Assembly (NCBI GenBank): GCA_002696035.1
Contig: NZQV01000007.1
Span: 124,001-188,000 of the forward strand
Source: Balneola sp.
Lineage (GTDB): Bacteria; Bacteroidota; Rhodothermia; Balneolales; Balneolaceae
Length of the DNA: 64,000 nt
Direction: 5' to 3'
Shown: positions 1 to 9,570 of the stretch, piece after piece
Layout: each line of letters begins with the position of its first letter
Numbering within the stretch: position 1 is the stretch's first letter
Notes under the pieces: generated by a model
Told to the model about the DNA's origin: nothing
The model's database searches: none
What the model saw: only the letters and a program-made list of their open reading frames with translations
Translations under genes and position numbers: made by a program

Positions 1-1
1 G

Positions 2-889
2 GAAAGTGTACATCCTGAAGGCTATGCCATTCTCAATGCTGATGATGACAGAGTGTATGCGATGGAAGAATATCTGAAATGTACGCCCGTACTTTTCTCC
101 ATAAAGCACAATAATGCCCGGTTGACTAAACACCGTAAAGCAGGTGGGATATGCGCTGTTTTCACTGATAAGACAATAACAATCTGGGACGGACTAAATA
201 CATACGCTATTGAACATATTAAAAACGTGCCATTAAGCTTTGGTGGTCGGGCTCTTTTTATGATTGAGAATATACTGGCAGCTGTTGCCGTGGCTTATAC
301 TCAAAAGATATCTCCTGAGATCATTAGCAGTTCGCTAAGAAGCTTCTTGCCTTCACCGGAGCAAACCCCAGGGAGAATGAATCTGTTTCAATTTGAAAAT
401 TACGATGTTTTGGTTGATTACTGCCACAATCCTGCGGGAATGGTTGCGATTAAAGAATTTATTGATAATTCCTCCTACCTCTACAAAACGGGGATCATTT
501 GTGGTCTTGGGGATCGGAGAGAAGAAGACAGCCTGGAGCTTGGCAGGCTCTCTGCGGAAGTCTTTTGCAAAATTATTATACGAGAGGACAATGATTTGAG
601 GGGGAAAGCGAGCGGAGAGTCATCTGCTATTGTGAAACAAGGTGTTGAAAATTCCTGCTATAATCCTCCCGTAGTGTATATTCCTAATGAGAAGCAGGCC
701 CTTCTGTTTGCTATAGAAAATGCTCTGCCGGGTACACTTGTCATGCTCTGTGTAGAACATATCGACGAGATGATCAGCCTGGTAAAACTAATGCAGTTGG
801 ATGAGCAAAGAAAAAAAGCTAAAAAATTGGGTAAGGCTATGCGAAAGAAGAAAGAAACTACTTTTGGGGTGAATATTTTGCAAGAGTAA
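2..889 (+). CDS. cphA: Cyanophycin synthetase, C-terminal part (5' end outside window)
   Basis: The frame is open from the window edge, so only the last 295 or so residues are seen. They form the C-terminal half of a Mur-ligase-type module. The strings GRMNLFQFENYDVLVDYCHN, then PAGM, and a later GDRREED match the ligase region of cyanophycin synthetases, which polymerise aspartate and arginine into a cytoplasmic nitrogen reserve. The last 30 residues are lysine-rich. The apparent GTG start at 53 is internal. The ATP-grasp half, which would settle CphA against a MurE-like ligase, is outside the window; CphA is favoured by the GRMNL...DYxHNPAG motif. Confidence 0.85.
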   Translation, partial: ESVHPEGYAILNADDDRVYAMEEYLKCTPVLFSIKHNNARLTKHRKAGGICAVFTDKTITIWDGLNTYAIEHIKNVPLSFGGRALFMIENILAAVAVAYTQKISPEIISSSLRSFLPSPEQTPGRMNLFQFENYDVLVDYCHNPAGMVAIKEFIDNSSYLYKTGIICGLGDRREEDSLELGRLSAEVFCKIIIREDNDLRGKASGESSAIVKQGVENSCYNPPVVYIPNEKQALLFAIENALPGTLVMLCVEHIDEMISLVKLMQLDEQRKKAKKLGKAMRKKKETTFGVNILQE

Positions 890-970
890 ATTCATTACAG
901 AGAATCTATTCTTAATGATGAACATTTTTTTACGTATACCGATGACCATACTATCAAATTCAGGCATACA

Positions 971-1001
971 AAAAAAGCAGGCACTTTTGGGATGCCTGCT
1001 T
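971..1001 (-). terminator. Intrinsic terminator of the DUF3494 gene
   Basis: AAGCAGGCA (975-983) pairs with TGCCTGCTT (993-1001). Read on the minus strand, the stem is followed by a run of T (971-976), about 30 bp after the stop codon of the ice-binding-like gene. Confidence 0.85.
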
Positions 1002-1032
1002 AAAGAATTCAACGTTGTGTTCCGTTTTGTAC

Positions 1033-2337
1033 CTATTTGTTTGATGACGAAGCTTGGCCTTCCATGTTTTTTGGTTCCGTAATGGTGTTATCATCAAGGG
1101 TAATAGATGTTTGGCTAAACATTCTTCCATTCATTTTTGCCCCTTTATCAAACGTGATCTCATTCATGGACAGGATAATGCCTTCGAAAGAGGCGTTTCC
1201 GCCAACGCTTACTTCCCCTTCTACGTACCAAAAGACATTCTCTGCACGGGCACCATTAGTTAAAGTAAACATGGTATTCTCATCTACAATAAGATCCTTA
1301 CTTACCTTGAATAGCCACATATCATTTGCACTGCCTGATAGCGCAATATTAGATGATATTCGAAGAGATTCACTCCACTCGTGTACTCCGGCAGTCAATG
1401 CAATACTGTGAAAGTCTTCATTTTCATGGCTGGTTAGATCATTGCCGTTTAGCTTTGTGGCATCAGTGAAGGCAGAAACCATATCCTTAAGAGCTTCAGC
1501 AACATGAGCAGTATCCGTTTTGCTCAATTGCATATCTGAATTCTTATCTTCGGTAGATTGTACTGCAACCTTCGAACTGTTAGTTTTACTTACTGAAGAG
1601 CCCTCTCCTACATGTCCTGTAATATTGGAGCCTGATTGATTGTTTATATAATTTTTCACTAAAATTACATAGTGGTTGGCTTTTCCGAGGTCAATAATTT
1701 TCGATTCAGTTGTTGAAGTGATGAAAATTGGCTTGTCGTCAGTCAATTTCATGCCATAACTGCCACTTTGTTTTTGTTTTTTAAGGGAGTTTGAACCAGG
1801 TGTGTTTACGGTTGAGAAACTCCAGCTATGGTCAGTTTCAATAGCAATATAATCCAAACTTTGCACACCGCTTGTTACAGTGAAGGTGTACATAGTACCC
1901 TCGCTTAATTTCTCATTTGGTGTGAAGACAGCAACTTTATTAGAATAGCTGATGGTTCCACTTACAGCACTCATAGTTTGTTGTCGGGAATTTTTAGAAT
2001 CTTTAATGACTGACCGGTCCGATTGGTCTCTTATTTGTTCATCAAACATCACTTCGCTGTAGTTGTTAGGAATTGAATCTACATTAGCAGCGTGTAATAA
2101 TAATGTAGCTCCATTGATGCTTGCTTCATACATATCAATACTGAATGTGATTTGAATAGCAATACCTGGATCAACATTCATCTCACCACCGCCGGGAGTC
2201 GTTGTTAGAATAGTGGGGGTATTTGTTTCAGGGTTAATAATAGTGCTTGTATCCTGTGCAATACTACCGACCGCAAACCCAGTGGATAACAGAGTAAGGA
2301 GGGCAATATTTTTAAAAAACTGTTTATGTATTCTCAT
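1033..2337 (-). CDS. Secreted ice-binding-like protein: Ig-like domain plus DUF3494
   Basis: Residues 1-27 form a signal peptide. Residues ~40-178 form a bacterial Ig-like (Big_5-type) domain with the typical TPGGGEMNVDPGIAIQITFS opening. Residues ~210-425 form a DUF3494 beta-solenoid: note SNITGHVGEG, then IALSGSANDMWLFKVSKDL, NVFWYVEGEVSVGGNASFEG and KMNGRMFSQTSITLDDNTI. DUF3494 proteins bind ice or act as surface adhesins, and both roles fit a secreted protein. The ATG at 2337 begins a clean signal sequence. The gene is monocistronic with its own terminator. The linker at ~180-290 is Ser/Asn/Lys-rich. Domain identity is firm; actual ice binding is inferred. Confidence 0.88.
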   Translation of the reverse strand: MRIHKQFFKNIALLTLLSTGFAVGSIAQDTSTIINPETNTPTILTTTPGGGEMNVDPGIAIQITFSIDMYEASINGATLLLHAANVDSIPNNYSEVMFDEQIRDQSDRSVIKDSKNSRQQTMSAVSGTISYSNKVAVFTPNEKLSEGTMYTFTVTSGVQSLDYIAIETDHSWSFSTVNTPGSNSLKKQKQSGSYGMKLTDDKPIFITSTTESKIIDLGKANHYVILVKNYINNQSGSNITGHVGEGSSVSKTNSSKVAVQSTEDKNSDMQLSKTDTAHVAEALKDMVSAFTDATKLNGNDLTSHENEDFHSIALTAGVHEWSESLRISSNIALSGSANDMWLFKVSKDLIVDENTMFTLTNGARAENVFWYVEGEVSVGGNASFEGIILSMNEITFDKGAKMNGRMFSQTSITLDDNTITEPKNMEGQASSSNK

Positions 2338-2628
2338 AATTTTGCTTTAAAAATTAGCGTGAAGTAATTATCACACCTCCAATCTGATTATAAATTGCCT
2401 GACAGTTGTTACAGCTTCCTGTTTGTGGATTACAGATTTAATTGAAGTACCCCCAGGCCCAAATAACTATTCTCTATATCTCTTAAAAGCCAAACTCTTT
2501 TCAAACATCTGTGATATATGTAACACTTTGAACATAACCCATAATGCTTGTCAGCATCAATCTCGTCAAATTATTTAAACGAATAGTATGTGTAGTATTC
2601 GTTTGTAATAAAGCAAAAATTAAACGAG

Positions 2629-2832
2629 ATGGTTATGAAACAAACATTGGGTAGTATTCTGAGCATAGGTGGATTAATCGGTGTCATTTATTTTGGTTAT
2701 ATGTATCTGGATGATTCTGAATCTTTTGAATTTCTAGGAGCAGACGTTGCGATAAGTACTGGTGATTACGTTCCAATTCTGATTTCACTAATAGTACTTG
2801 CCGCGGGAGTTTTATTATATCGGTCTGAATAA
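2629..2832 (+). CDS. Small two-TM membrane protein
   Basis: This 67-aa protein has two hydrophobic helices (residues ~5-26 and ~47-63) separated by an acidic loop with DDSESFEF. I do not recognise the family. ATGs at 2629 and 2635 are both possible; neither has a strong Shine-Dalgarno. It stands alone between the divergent DUF3494 gene and the M48 protease. A membrane-associated role is all that can be said. Confidence 0.55.
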   Translation: MVMKQTLGSILSIGGLIGVIYFGYMYLDDSESFEFLGADVAISTGDYVPILISLIVLAAGVLLYRSE

Positions 2833-2953
2833 TGGTAATGTTTTCTTTAGTGATAGCTGCTGATCGAGATAAGACCTTCAAGGCACCATACAAAGCTATT
2901 ATCTATTGCAAGCATAAATAATTGAGCTAATAGTTTAATGACTGGAGATCATA

Positions 2954-4450
2954 ATGAAGTCCAAAATTTTAAATATATGTCTGCTATTAACTCTTGGGCT
3001 ACTACTGTCAGCCTGTAGTATTCAAAAAAGTGCCATAAGTGGGGAGCGGCGTGCATACGGTTATAGCTGGGAACAAGAAAAACAGATTGGTAAAGATGCA
3101 GACCAGCAAATTCAACAGCAATACGGATTATATGCTAATGATGAACTTCAATCATATGTAAATAATATTGGGCAAGAGATGCTGGCCGTTAGCCATATGA
3201 ATCGTGCTGATACCCCAGGTGAGTATAAAGGAACAGACTTTTATTTCAGGGTTTTGGATAGTCCGGTTGTCAATGCTTTTGCCTTGCCGGGCGGATATAT
3301 TTATGTAACCCGGGGGCTGCTTTCGCATCTAGATAATGAGGCTCAGCTCTCGGTGGTGTTGGGGCATGAGATCGGGCACGTAATTGCACGTCATGCTTCT
3401 CAACGGGCTTTTGAACAACAAATGGGACAGATTGCTCTGATTGGAGGAGCTATAGGTGGAGAATTACTTGGGCTCCCCGGTGGAAATATTCTCGGTATTG
3501 GCAGTCAGGCGGCTCAACTTTTGTTTTTAAGCTATAGCAGAGATGATGAACGGGAATCGGACCGGCTTGGGGTGGAGTACGCCTCCATGCAAAGTTATAA
3601 GGCAGCCGAAGGAGCACAATTTTTCATTTCTCTGGAGCGGATGTCCAAACAGGCCGGCCAAAGTATACCTGACTGGCAATCTACTCATCCCGATCCAGCG
3701 GAAAGAGCAAAGAGTATTCCTGAACTAGCCGAAGAGTGGAGGGCCAAAGGATATGATCAAACCATTGACAATACCGATCAGTATATGGCCAAGCTTGACA
3801 ATATGATCTACGGTGATAATCCCCGTGAGGGATTCACAAAGAACGGTTTTTTCTACCATCCGGAAATGAAGTTTCAATTTTCATATCCTGAGAACTGGCA
3901 GATTATCAACCAGCGATCACTGGTTGCGGTTGTAAGCGAAGGTCAGGATGCAGTTTCAATAATGACTCTGGATAGCGAGTCGAGTGATGCAGAAGCGTCC
4001 GTAAATGAGTTTTTAAATCAAGAGGGCATTACAACGGTGAGAAAAGAAACCGCAGAAACCAATGGCCTTTCCGCATTTCAAGCAGAAGCTACAGGACAGA
4101 CTGAGGATGGCATTCAACTCAAATTTTATCTCTATTCGATAGAATATAACAGTTCCGTATATCGCTTTTTAAGCTATACAACACTTGAGAAATATGAAGC
4201 TTATGGTTCGGTTTTTGCTGAAATTACCGGAGGTTTTAATGAGCTAAAAGATGCCAGTATTCTAAATATCCAACCGGTTCATTTGGAAGTTGTTAAGGTC
4301 AACCGGTCAGGAACTTTTATATCCTTTTTGCCAAAGAATCTTGAAAGTTTTTCAATACTGCTGTCGCCAGAAGACCTCGCTATAATGAATCAGGTGGAGC
4401 TTGATGAGCAAATTAATACAGGTACCTGGCTAAAGCTTCCAAGGCAATAA
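2954..4450 (+). CDS. M48-family zinc metalloprotease lipoprotein
   Basis: A lipoprotein signal with lipobox LSAC (Cys21) should anchor it in the envelope. The M48 catalytic motif is HEIGH at residues 138-142, and the third zinc ligand is probably Glu201 in RDDERESDRLG. The family includes BepA/LoiP-like periplasmic proteases that handle misassembled outer-membrane proteins. Residues ~285-498 form an extra C-terminal region, first a PsbP-like beta domain (from GFFYHPEMKFQFSYPENW), then a short tail common in long M48 lipoproteins. GGAG at 2944-2947 precedes the ATG. Protease assignment is firm; the substrate is unknown. Confidence 0.9.
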   Translation: MKSKILNICLLLTLGLLLSACSIQKSAISGERRAYGYSWEQEKQIGKDADQQIQQQYGLYANDELQSYVNNIGQEMLAVSHMNRADTPGEYKGTDFYFRVLDSPVVNAFALPGGYIYVTRGLLSHLDNEAQLSVVLGHEIGHVIARHASQRAFEQQMGQIALIGGAIGGELLGLPGGNILGIGSQAAQLLFLSYSRDDERESDRLGVEYASMQSYKAAEGAQFFISLERMSKQAGQSIPDWQSTHPDPAERAKSIPELAEEWRAKGYDQTIDNTDQYMAKLDNMIYGDNPREGFTKNGFFYHPEMKFQFSYPENWQIINQRSLVAVVSEGQDAVSIMTLDSESSDAEASVNEFLNQEGITTVRKETAETNGLSAFQAEATGQTEDGIQLKFYLYSIEYNSSVYRFLSYTTLEKYEAYGSVFAEITGGFNELKDASILNIQPVHLEVVKVNRSGTFISFLPKNLESFSILLSPEDLAIMNQVELDEQINTGTWLKLPRQ

Positions 4451-4586
4451 AGAATGGATATAAACGTGGCGTGCTTAAATCAAATTAAAGCAATTATATA
4501 ACTATTAGCCGGCAAATTATAACGGATTAGGCTGTCTGTTACGATACATTGATTTCACATTAAATAGTTAAACAAAAGGAATAATC

Positions 4587-4700
4587 ATGGACAAGCATAA
4601 CAAAGACCATAAGAAAGAAGTCAAAAAAAGCGTGAACAAAAATCCGCAACACAAACCGGAAAAAAGTTCAGGCGATAAAGCAAAAAGCAAAAAAGCTTGA
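4587..4700 (+). CDS. Tiny highly basic protein (37 aa)
   Basis: ATG at 4587 follows AGGA at 4577-4580. The product is about 40 percent lysine with no hydrophobic stretch (MDKHNKDHKKEVKKSVNKNP at the start). A perfect 13-bp hairpin terminator begins 20 bp after the stop, which supports a real transcription unit. I know no family for it. It could be a nucleic-acid-binding or stress peptide, or the ORF may be incidental to an RNA. Confidence 0.5.
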   Translation: MDKHNKDHKKEVKKSVNKNPQHKPEKSSGDKAKSKKA

Positions 4701-4720
4701 TCAATAATTTGATCTCATCA

Positions 4721-4755
4721 AACGGGCGTCTGATTTTTCAGACGCCCGTTTTTTG
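4721..4755 (+). terminator. Strong intrinsic terminator
   Basis: AACGGGCGTCTGA (4721-4733) and TCAGACGCCCGTT (4738-4750) form a perfect 13-bp stem with a TTTT loop, followed by a T run. It ends the transcript of the 37-aa ORF. Confidence 0.92.
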
Positions 4756-4867
4756 ATTTATACTCTTTTTAACGATTTAAAGTACAAAGACTGTACAAGA
4801 GATCTCTGTATTATTCCGTATTATGAAAATCAGTTATAACGGTATTTAATTAATTGCAACAATTCCT

Positions 4868-5248
4868 ATGAGTTCAAACCATCAAGAATTAGAAAAAGCT
4901 AAAACTCATATTATAGTTGAGATCATTGAATACATTCCAAATTCTGTGGTCATTAAAACGATTATTAAAAAAAGTACGGGGAATATCTCCGCCGTTTCCT
5001 TTGATTCCGGTGAAGCCTTGTCAGAGAAAACCTCACCGTTTGATACTTTTATTCAGATTATTGACGGAGAGGCAGTAATAGTTATTGACAATAAAGCTCA
5101 TAAATTGGTTATTGGTGAATCTATAATTATTCCAGCGCACACCCGGAATATCATTGAAGCTAAAGTGCGCTTTAAGATGATTTCGACAATAATAAAAAGT
5201 GGTTATGATGAAGTGAGTTTGGATGGTATTTCAGCATATTCAGTATAG
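4868..5248 (+). CDS. Cupin-domain protein
   Basis: This is a 126-aa single-domain cupin. The two strands motifs are visible: the TSPFDTFIQIIDGEAVIVID region (residues ~56-75) and GESIIIPAHTRNIIEA (~83-98). The usual metal-binding histidines of cupin motif 1 are reduced: the family often has EHTAPFDA, while here the position reads EKTSPFDT. A metal-dependent activity is therefore doubtful. Small cupins of this type are usually cytosolic sensors or binding proteins. It is monocistronic. Confidence 0.75.
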   Translation: MSSNHQELEKAKTHIIVEIIEYIPNSVVIKTIIKKSTGNISAVSFDSGEALSEKTSPFDTFIQIIDGEAVIVIDNKAHKLVIGESIIIPAHTRNIIEAKVRFKMISTIIKSGYDEVSLDGISAYSV

Positions 5249-5645
5249 TCTCATCTTTAGTTTTTCTTTGAATCGTAAAAGCCATATACCCTTGTAAGTT
5301 TATCCTATCCCATTTTTTTGGTTGTTGGGGTAGTTAACTAGTCCCGCAGTTTAAGTCTCCTCTTTTTTTTTCCTTCTCAGCTTCCCTTGCATTATAGATT
5401 TAATAATAGATCTGAATATGTAATTCTGCTATTCCAATTTTCTAAGAGAAAAATTATTAAAAAAACATGTACAATTTGTTGAATTGGAAGTAATAAATGT
5501 AAATGTATTTGAAATAGATGTAACAACTTATACACTGATAATTCATATTTATTTGAAAGGCAGAGATACTAATATTCAGCAAAAAAACTGATGTATTGCC
5601 TTAGCACCAATAGGTGAAATTAGATAATCATATAGAGAGTTAACA
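5249..5645 (+). other. Gene-free stretch upstream of the sigma-54 activator
   Basis: The 397 bp are A+T-rich with poly-T tracts around 5361-5372. I see no ORF, no tRNA and no -24/-12 element. It presumably holds the promoter of the activator at 5646. Confidence 0.4.
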
Positions 5646-6668
5646 ATGAATATGTTTAATGAGGATGGGAATAAAATGGGCCCCGCAAAAGAGAATAAAC
5701 CGATGCTGATTACTCAGAACCAAACAATGATCGATCTCTGCCATAAAATAAAATTAATAGCCAAAACTAAGGCAACAGTATTAATAACGGGAGAAAACGG
5801 GACAGGAAAAGAAGTTTTTGCAGGTTTGTTGCACTATCATAATTCAAATAAAAACAGAAGTATGGTTACCGTTAATTGCGGTGCTATTCCCAAAGAATTG
5901 GTGGAGAGCGAGTTATTAGGTCATGAGAAAGGTGCATTTACAGGAGCCGATGCTCAAAAAAAAGGCTGTTTTGAATTAGCGGATAAAGGAACGCTCTTTT
6001 TGGATGAGATCGGTGAAATGTCACTTGATGCCCAGGTTAAATTACTCCGTGCAGTAGAACTGGGTTCATTTCGCAGAGTAGGTGGAAAAGAGGAGATCCA
6101 TGTGGATGTTACCTTAATTTCAGCCACAAACAAGATTCTTGATGACCAGGTTAAATCAGGAAGCTTTCGGGAAGATCTATACTACCGTCTGAATGTTGTG
6201 GAATTGTATGTGCCGCCTTTAAGGCATAGAAAAGAGGATATTCCATTACTAATGGAATTCTATAAAAACCATTATTGCGACTTATATGGAAAGCACGATT
6301 TCTCCTTTAATGATGAGAGCAATGCAATATTGATGGCCTATGACTGGCCGGGAAATATCCGGGAACTCAAAAATTGTATCGAGAGGTGTACCGTTCTTTT
6401 AGAAGAAGATGATTGCATCAGGGCTGAAATGTTACCTGACTCAATTACAAAAACGGATAAAAAACGCATGCCGTCCTATCATGGAGAAGACAAGAGGTTT
6501 CTTCATATTCCTGTTGGCACGAGTTTGGATGTTATTGAAAGAATGGCCATTCGTCAGACATTGAGTTCCGTAGACAATAATAAAACGGAAGCTGCAAAGA
6601 TTTTGGGTTTTGCCCGGAAAACTCTTCACAATAAACTGGATAAGTATGATAGTGAAGTCTATGTATAA
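5646..6668 (+). CDS. Sigma-54-dependent activator (AAA+ plus Fis HTH, no receiver)
   Basis: This is a 340-aa enhancer-binding protein. Walker A is GENGTGKE (49-56), the sigma-54 contact loop GAFTGA is intact (96-101), Walker B is LFLDEI (117-122), and a Fis-type HTH lies at ~296-335 (EAAKILGFARKTLHNKLDKY). It remodels RNA polymerase-sigma-54 at -24/-12 promoters. Only about 20 residues precede the AAA+ domain, so there is no receiver or sensor domain; activity must be controlled by a partner, by ligand or by level. It is the only competent activator in the window and so is a candidate for the sigma-54 promoters of the EPS locus 11-38 kb away. That link is inference. Confidence 0.92.
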   Translation: MNMFNEDGNKMGPAKENKPMLITQNQTMIDLCHKIKLIAKTKATVLITGENGTGKEVFAGLLHYHNSNKNRSMVTVNCGAIPKELVESELLGHEKGAFTGADAQKKGCFELADKGTLFLDEIGEMSLDAQVKLLRAVELGSFRRVGGKEEIHVDVTLISATNKILDDQVKSGSFREDLYYRLNVVELYVPPLRHRKEDIPLLMEFYKNHYCDLYGKHDFSFNDESNAILMAYDWPGNIRELKNCIERCTVLLEEDDCIRAEMLPDSITKTDKKRMPSYHGEDKRFLHIPVGTSLDVIERMAIRQTLSSVDNNKTEAAKILGFARKTLHNKLDKYDSEVYV

Positions 6669-6742
6669 GATTGTTTTTAGTACATATTAAGTAAGTAAAC
6701 AGAAGCTATCATATTTTTCAGTTTATTCCCCTTAAAGCAAGT

Positions 6743-6775
6743 AAAAAAGCTGAGTCCCGTTTTGGAACTCAGCTT
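6743..6775 (-). terminator. Intrinsic terminator of the GH5/FN3 gene
   Basis: AAGCTGAGT (6747-6755) pairs with ACTCAGCTT (6767-6775). On the minus strand the stem is followed by T6 (6743-6748). It lies about 70 bp after the stop of the GH5 gene and may also serve the convergent activator gene. Confidence 0.85.
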
Positions 6776-6846
6776 AAGTTTGATCTGCATTCTTTGAATT
6801 TGCAGAATTGGTTAGTTCCTGAGAATATCTCTTCGAGCTTTACTCC

Positions 6847-9570
6847 TTATTTCAGATTTCTCAAGTTGGTTACGTGGTTCTTGAAGTCGAGGTAGAGTTG
6901 AGTATCTTCACGTCCAGCGGGATAGCAAATATTTCCGCCAAATTCCCAGCACTTAGTTCCATCTGCCGTCAGTTGCCATAAAAGGTTTCCATCCAACTGA
7001 ATGAATTCGGCATGTTTATAGAGGGCACTGTACATGGTACTTACCCGCTCATCTGCCCAACCCGGAAACCCATATTCTCCAATTATAAAAGGCTTGCCGG
7101 AGCTTTCAGCAATTTTTTTATGGTCACTTAGCCAGGCCCGTTGAGCTTGTAACAAATCATTATCCATCTCAACACCAAATCCGTACTCAGATGGGTACCA
7201 ATGGGCATTTCCGAAGTCTATTTCAGGAATCGAAGTATTCATTACATAGCTTGATCCTACATCTGCCCGCAGCGTATAGGTGTTGCTGTATTCACCGACA
7301 GAATATACAGATGGGGTTCCTTCATCAAATCCTTCTTCACCAGTGGAAACCAGGTGGTTTGGATCTATAGATTTGATGTACTGAGCTATTTCCTGATACC
7401 AGTCGCGCAATATAGTAGCACTAGCACCGGGATTTCTGCCTTCATTCATGATTTGCCATGCAACTATAGCTGGCTCATCTTTATAGGCTACACCGGTTAC
7501 CGTATTCACCCTGTTCAGCAACATGTTGATATAATCTTTATACCATTTTTGCGTATCGCTGTTAGACATGAAGAATGCCATATTGGTAGAAGGATCGGAG
7601 GCTCCTGCCCAGGTATTGTACTGGCAAACGCCCCCCAATTCATCCCAGAAATTGATAAACGGTATGATAAACCCGATACCGCGTTCTTTTCCTTGGGCGA
7701 TAACGTTGTCCAGGTCTTGAAGGGCAGATTCACTATATACCCCGGGGGCAGTCTGGATAACATTTTCGTTTGCATCGTTCTGGCTGTAGCCACAATCATA
7801 TCCGTCATAAAATCCCCACATTCTTATTACGGAAATACCGGTATCTCTGAACAGGTCTAATGCCCGGGTAACCACAGCGGGGTTTAATTTTTCATAATTT
7901 GGCAAGTAATAGGCATTTGTGCCCGCAAAGCGTAAGATTTCTCCGTCAACTACAAAGTTGGAATTATGAACTTCAACAAAGGAGCCGAACGATGGTGGAG
8001 CCGGTGAGTTTGGTTCAGACATAGTCATAAAGCTTCTTGGATCAGACCACTCGTGACCTTCTCCGTTTCCTTTGACTCTCCAGTAGTACTGTGTCTGATA
8101 GTCCAGGTTGTTGGCTTGGTAAGTTGTACCAAACTCTATAGATCCTACAATCAATGAAGAAAATGTGCTATTGTCAGCAAGTTGGAATTCATACTCACTT
8201 GCTCCAGCTAATTCACTCCATTCAAAGCCCGGATTGATTGAGAGGCCGGACGCGTTATCGGCCGGAGACAATAGTTTTACGGTGGTTGAATTCCCAGGAT
8301 CAGAGTCAGTTGTTCCTGTGGTAAAGCTCCAAACTTCTGACCAGGTTTCCCCAGTGTTATCTCCAGAACTTTTTACCCTCCAGTAGTATTTTTTCTGATA
8401 GATCAGGCTGTTGGGTTTGTAAGTAGTGCCAGAAACAATGTCTTCTGTAATGATTGAGTTAAATGTGCTGTTATCTGAGAGCTGGTATTCATATTCACTA
8501 ATTCCAGACAATGGTTGCCATGAAAACTCAAGATCTGTGGATACCTTATCTGCATTATTAATCGGCGTAACCAGAGTGACTGGAGTTGTTGTTTCTATGT
8601 TTTCAGGTTCGGTAGTAAAATTCCAAACGTCTGACCAGGTTTCGCCAGTTGTGTCTTGGGAATCTTTTACTCTCCAATAGTATGTTTTCTGGTATAAAAG
8701 ATTTTCCGGCTTATAAGAATTGCCAGGGACCGTTTCTTCTATAATTACTGAACTGAATGAGTTGTCTTCTGTAAGCTGGTATGTATATTCACTGGCTTCA
8801 GGCAATAGTTCCCATTTAAATTCTAATTCTATAGATACATCATCAGCACTATTGACGGGGGCAATCAGAGTGACGGAAGGTGTGGCTTCTGTATTTTCAG
8901 GTTTGGTAGTAAAATTCCAAATTTCTGACCAGGTTTCACCAGTTGTATCTTGTGAATCCTTTACTCTCCAATAGTATTTTTTCTGGTGTAAGAGATTTTC
9001 TGGCTTATAAGTATTGTCAGAAACCGTTTCTTCTGTGATCACTTCACTGAATGAGCTGTCTACTGTGAGCTGATACTCATATTCACTGACTTCTGGTAGT
9101 GGGGCCCATTTAAATTCTAATTCTGTGGGTACCTCATCAGCATTATCGGCTGGCGCTATCAGAGTGACAGCATCTATAGATATTGAATCTATCATTTCAG
9201 CGGTAAAACTCCAGACTTCGGACCAGGGACCGCTTTTGTTATTTTTGATAGGTAATACTTTCCAGTTATAGGTTATTTCTGGTTTTAGAGGTGACGTTAT
9301 AATAGAAGTTGCGGATACAATGGTATCCATTTCTGTTTTATCAAACTTATCAGATTCAGAAAGTAACAAGTGATAAGATTTGGCTCCTTTTATTTGTTTC
9401 CAGACCAGCTCTGTTTCAAGGGTTTCTACAGTTGATTTGTCTACAGGAGCAACAAGTTCAATTGGTATCAAGTCTTCCGTATCAGGGATTTCTGTTTTAA
9501 CGTTCTTGCACTGAGTTAAGACCCCAAGCATAAGAACTGCGTAGACTATTTGATTAGCTAAACGTTTCAT
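6847..9570 (-). CDS. Lipoprotein glycoside hydrolase GH5 (mannanase-like) with five FN3-like repeats
   Basis: A lipobox (LTQC, Cys21) marks a lipoprotein. Five FN3-like repeats of about 88 residues follow (~37-123, 135-222, 233-320, 330-418, 431-516), each ending in a K-YYWRVK...WS-x-W-FTT pattern. Residues ~528-907 are a GH5 catalytic domain: acid/base Glu710 in QIMNEGRNPG and nucleophile Glu832 in FIIGEYGFPGW. The domain resembles beta-mannanases (GH5_7-like) more than cellulases. The FN3 array probably spaces the enzyme from the cell surface. Repeats 2-4 are also similar at DNA level, a sign of recent tandem duplication. Its catalytic domain is a paralogue of the gene at 9929-11197. It may trim or release the EPS. 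Confidence 0.9.
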   Translation of the reverse strand: MKRLANQIVYAVLMLGVLTQCKNVKTEIPDTEDLIPIELVAPVDKSTVETLETELVWKQIKGAKSYHLLLSESDKFDKTEMDTIVSATSIITSPLKPEITYNWKVLPIKNNKSGPWSEVWSFTAEMIDSISIDAVTLIAPADNADEVPTELEFKWAPLPEVSEYEYQLTVDSSFSEVITEETVSDNTYKPENLLHQKKYYWRVKDSQDTTGETWSEIWNFTTKPENTEATPSVTLIAPVNSADDVSIELEFKWELLPEASEYTYQLTEDNSFSSVIIEETVPGNSYKPENLLYQKTYYWRVKDSQDTTGETWSDVWNFTTEPENIETTTPVTLVTPINNADKVSTDLEFSWQPLSGISEYEYQLSDNSTFNSIITEDIVSGTTYKPNSLIYQKKYYWRVKSSGDNTGETWSEVWSFTTGTTDSDPGNSTTVKLLSPADNASGLSINPGFEWSELAGASEYEFQLADNSTFSSLIVGSIEFGTTYQANNLDYQTQYYWRVKGNGEGHEWSDPRSFMTMSEPNSPAPPSFGSFVEVHNSNFVVDGEILRFAGTNAYYLPNYEKLNPAVVTRALDLFRDTGISVIRMWGFYDGYDCGYSQNDANENVIQTAPGVYSESALQDLDNVIAQGKERGIGFIIPFINFWDELGGVCQYNTWAGASDPSTNMAFFMSNSDTQKWYKDYINMLLNRVNTVTGVAYKDEPAIVAWQIMNEGRNPGASATILRDWYQEIAQYIKSIDPNHLVSTGEEGFDEGTPSVYSVGEYSNTYTLRADVGSSYVMNTSIPEIDFGNAHWYPSEYGFGVEMDNDLLQAQRAWLSDHKKIAESSGKPFIIGEYGFPGWADERVSTMYSALYKHAEFIQLDGNLLWQLTADGTKCWEFGGNICYPAGREDTQLYLDFKNHVTNLRNLK

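Noticed and set aside
2878-2896. GGCACC...GC as a sigma-54 element before the M48 gene
   Set aside because: GG-to-GC spacing is 13, not 12, and TTGC is not present.
8165-8974. Three plus-strand ORFs opposite the FN3 repeats
   Set aside because: They recur because the FN3 repeats are similar at DNA level; they are antisense shadows.
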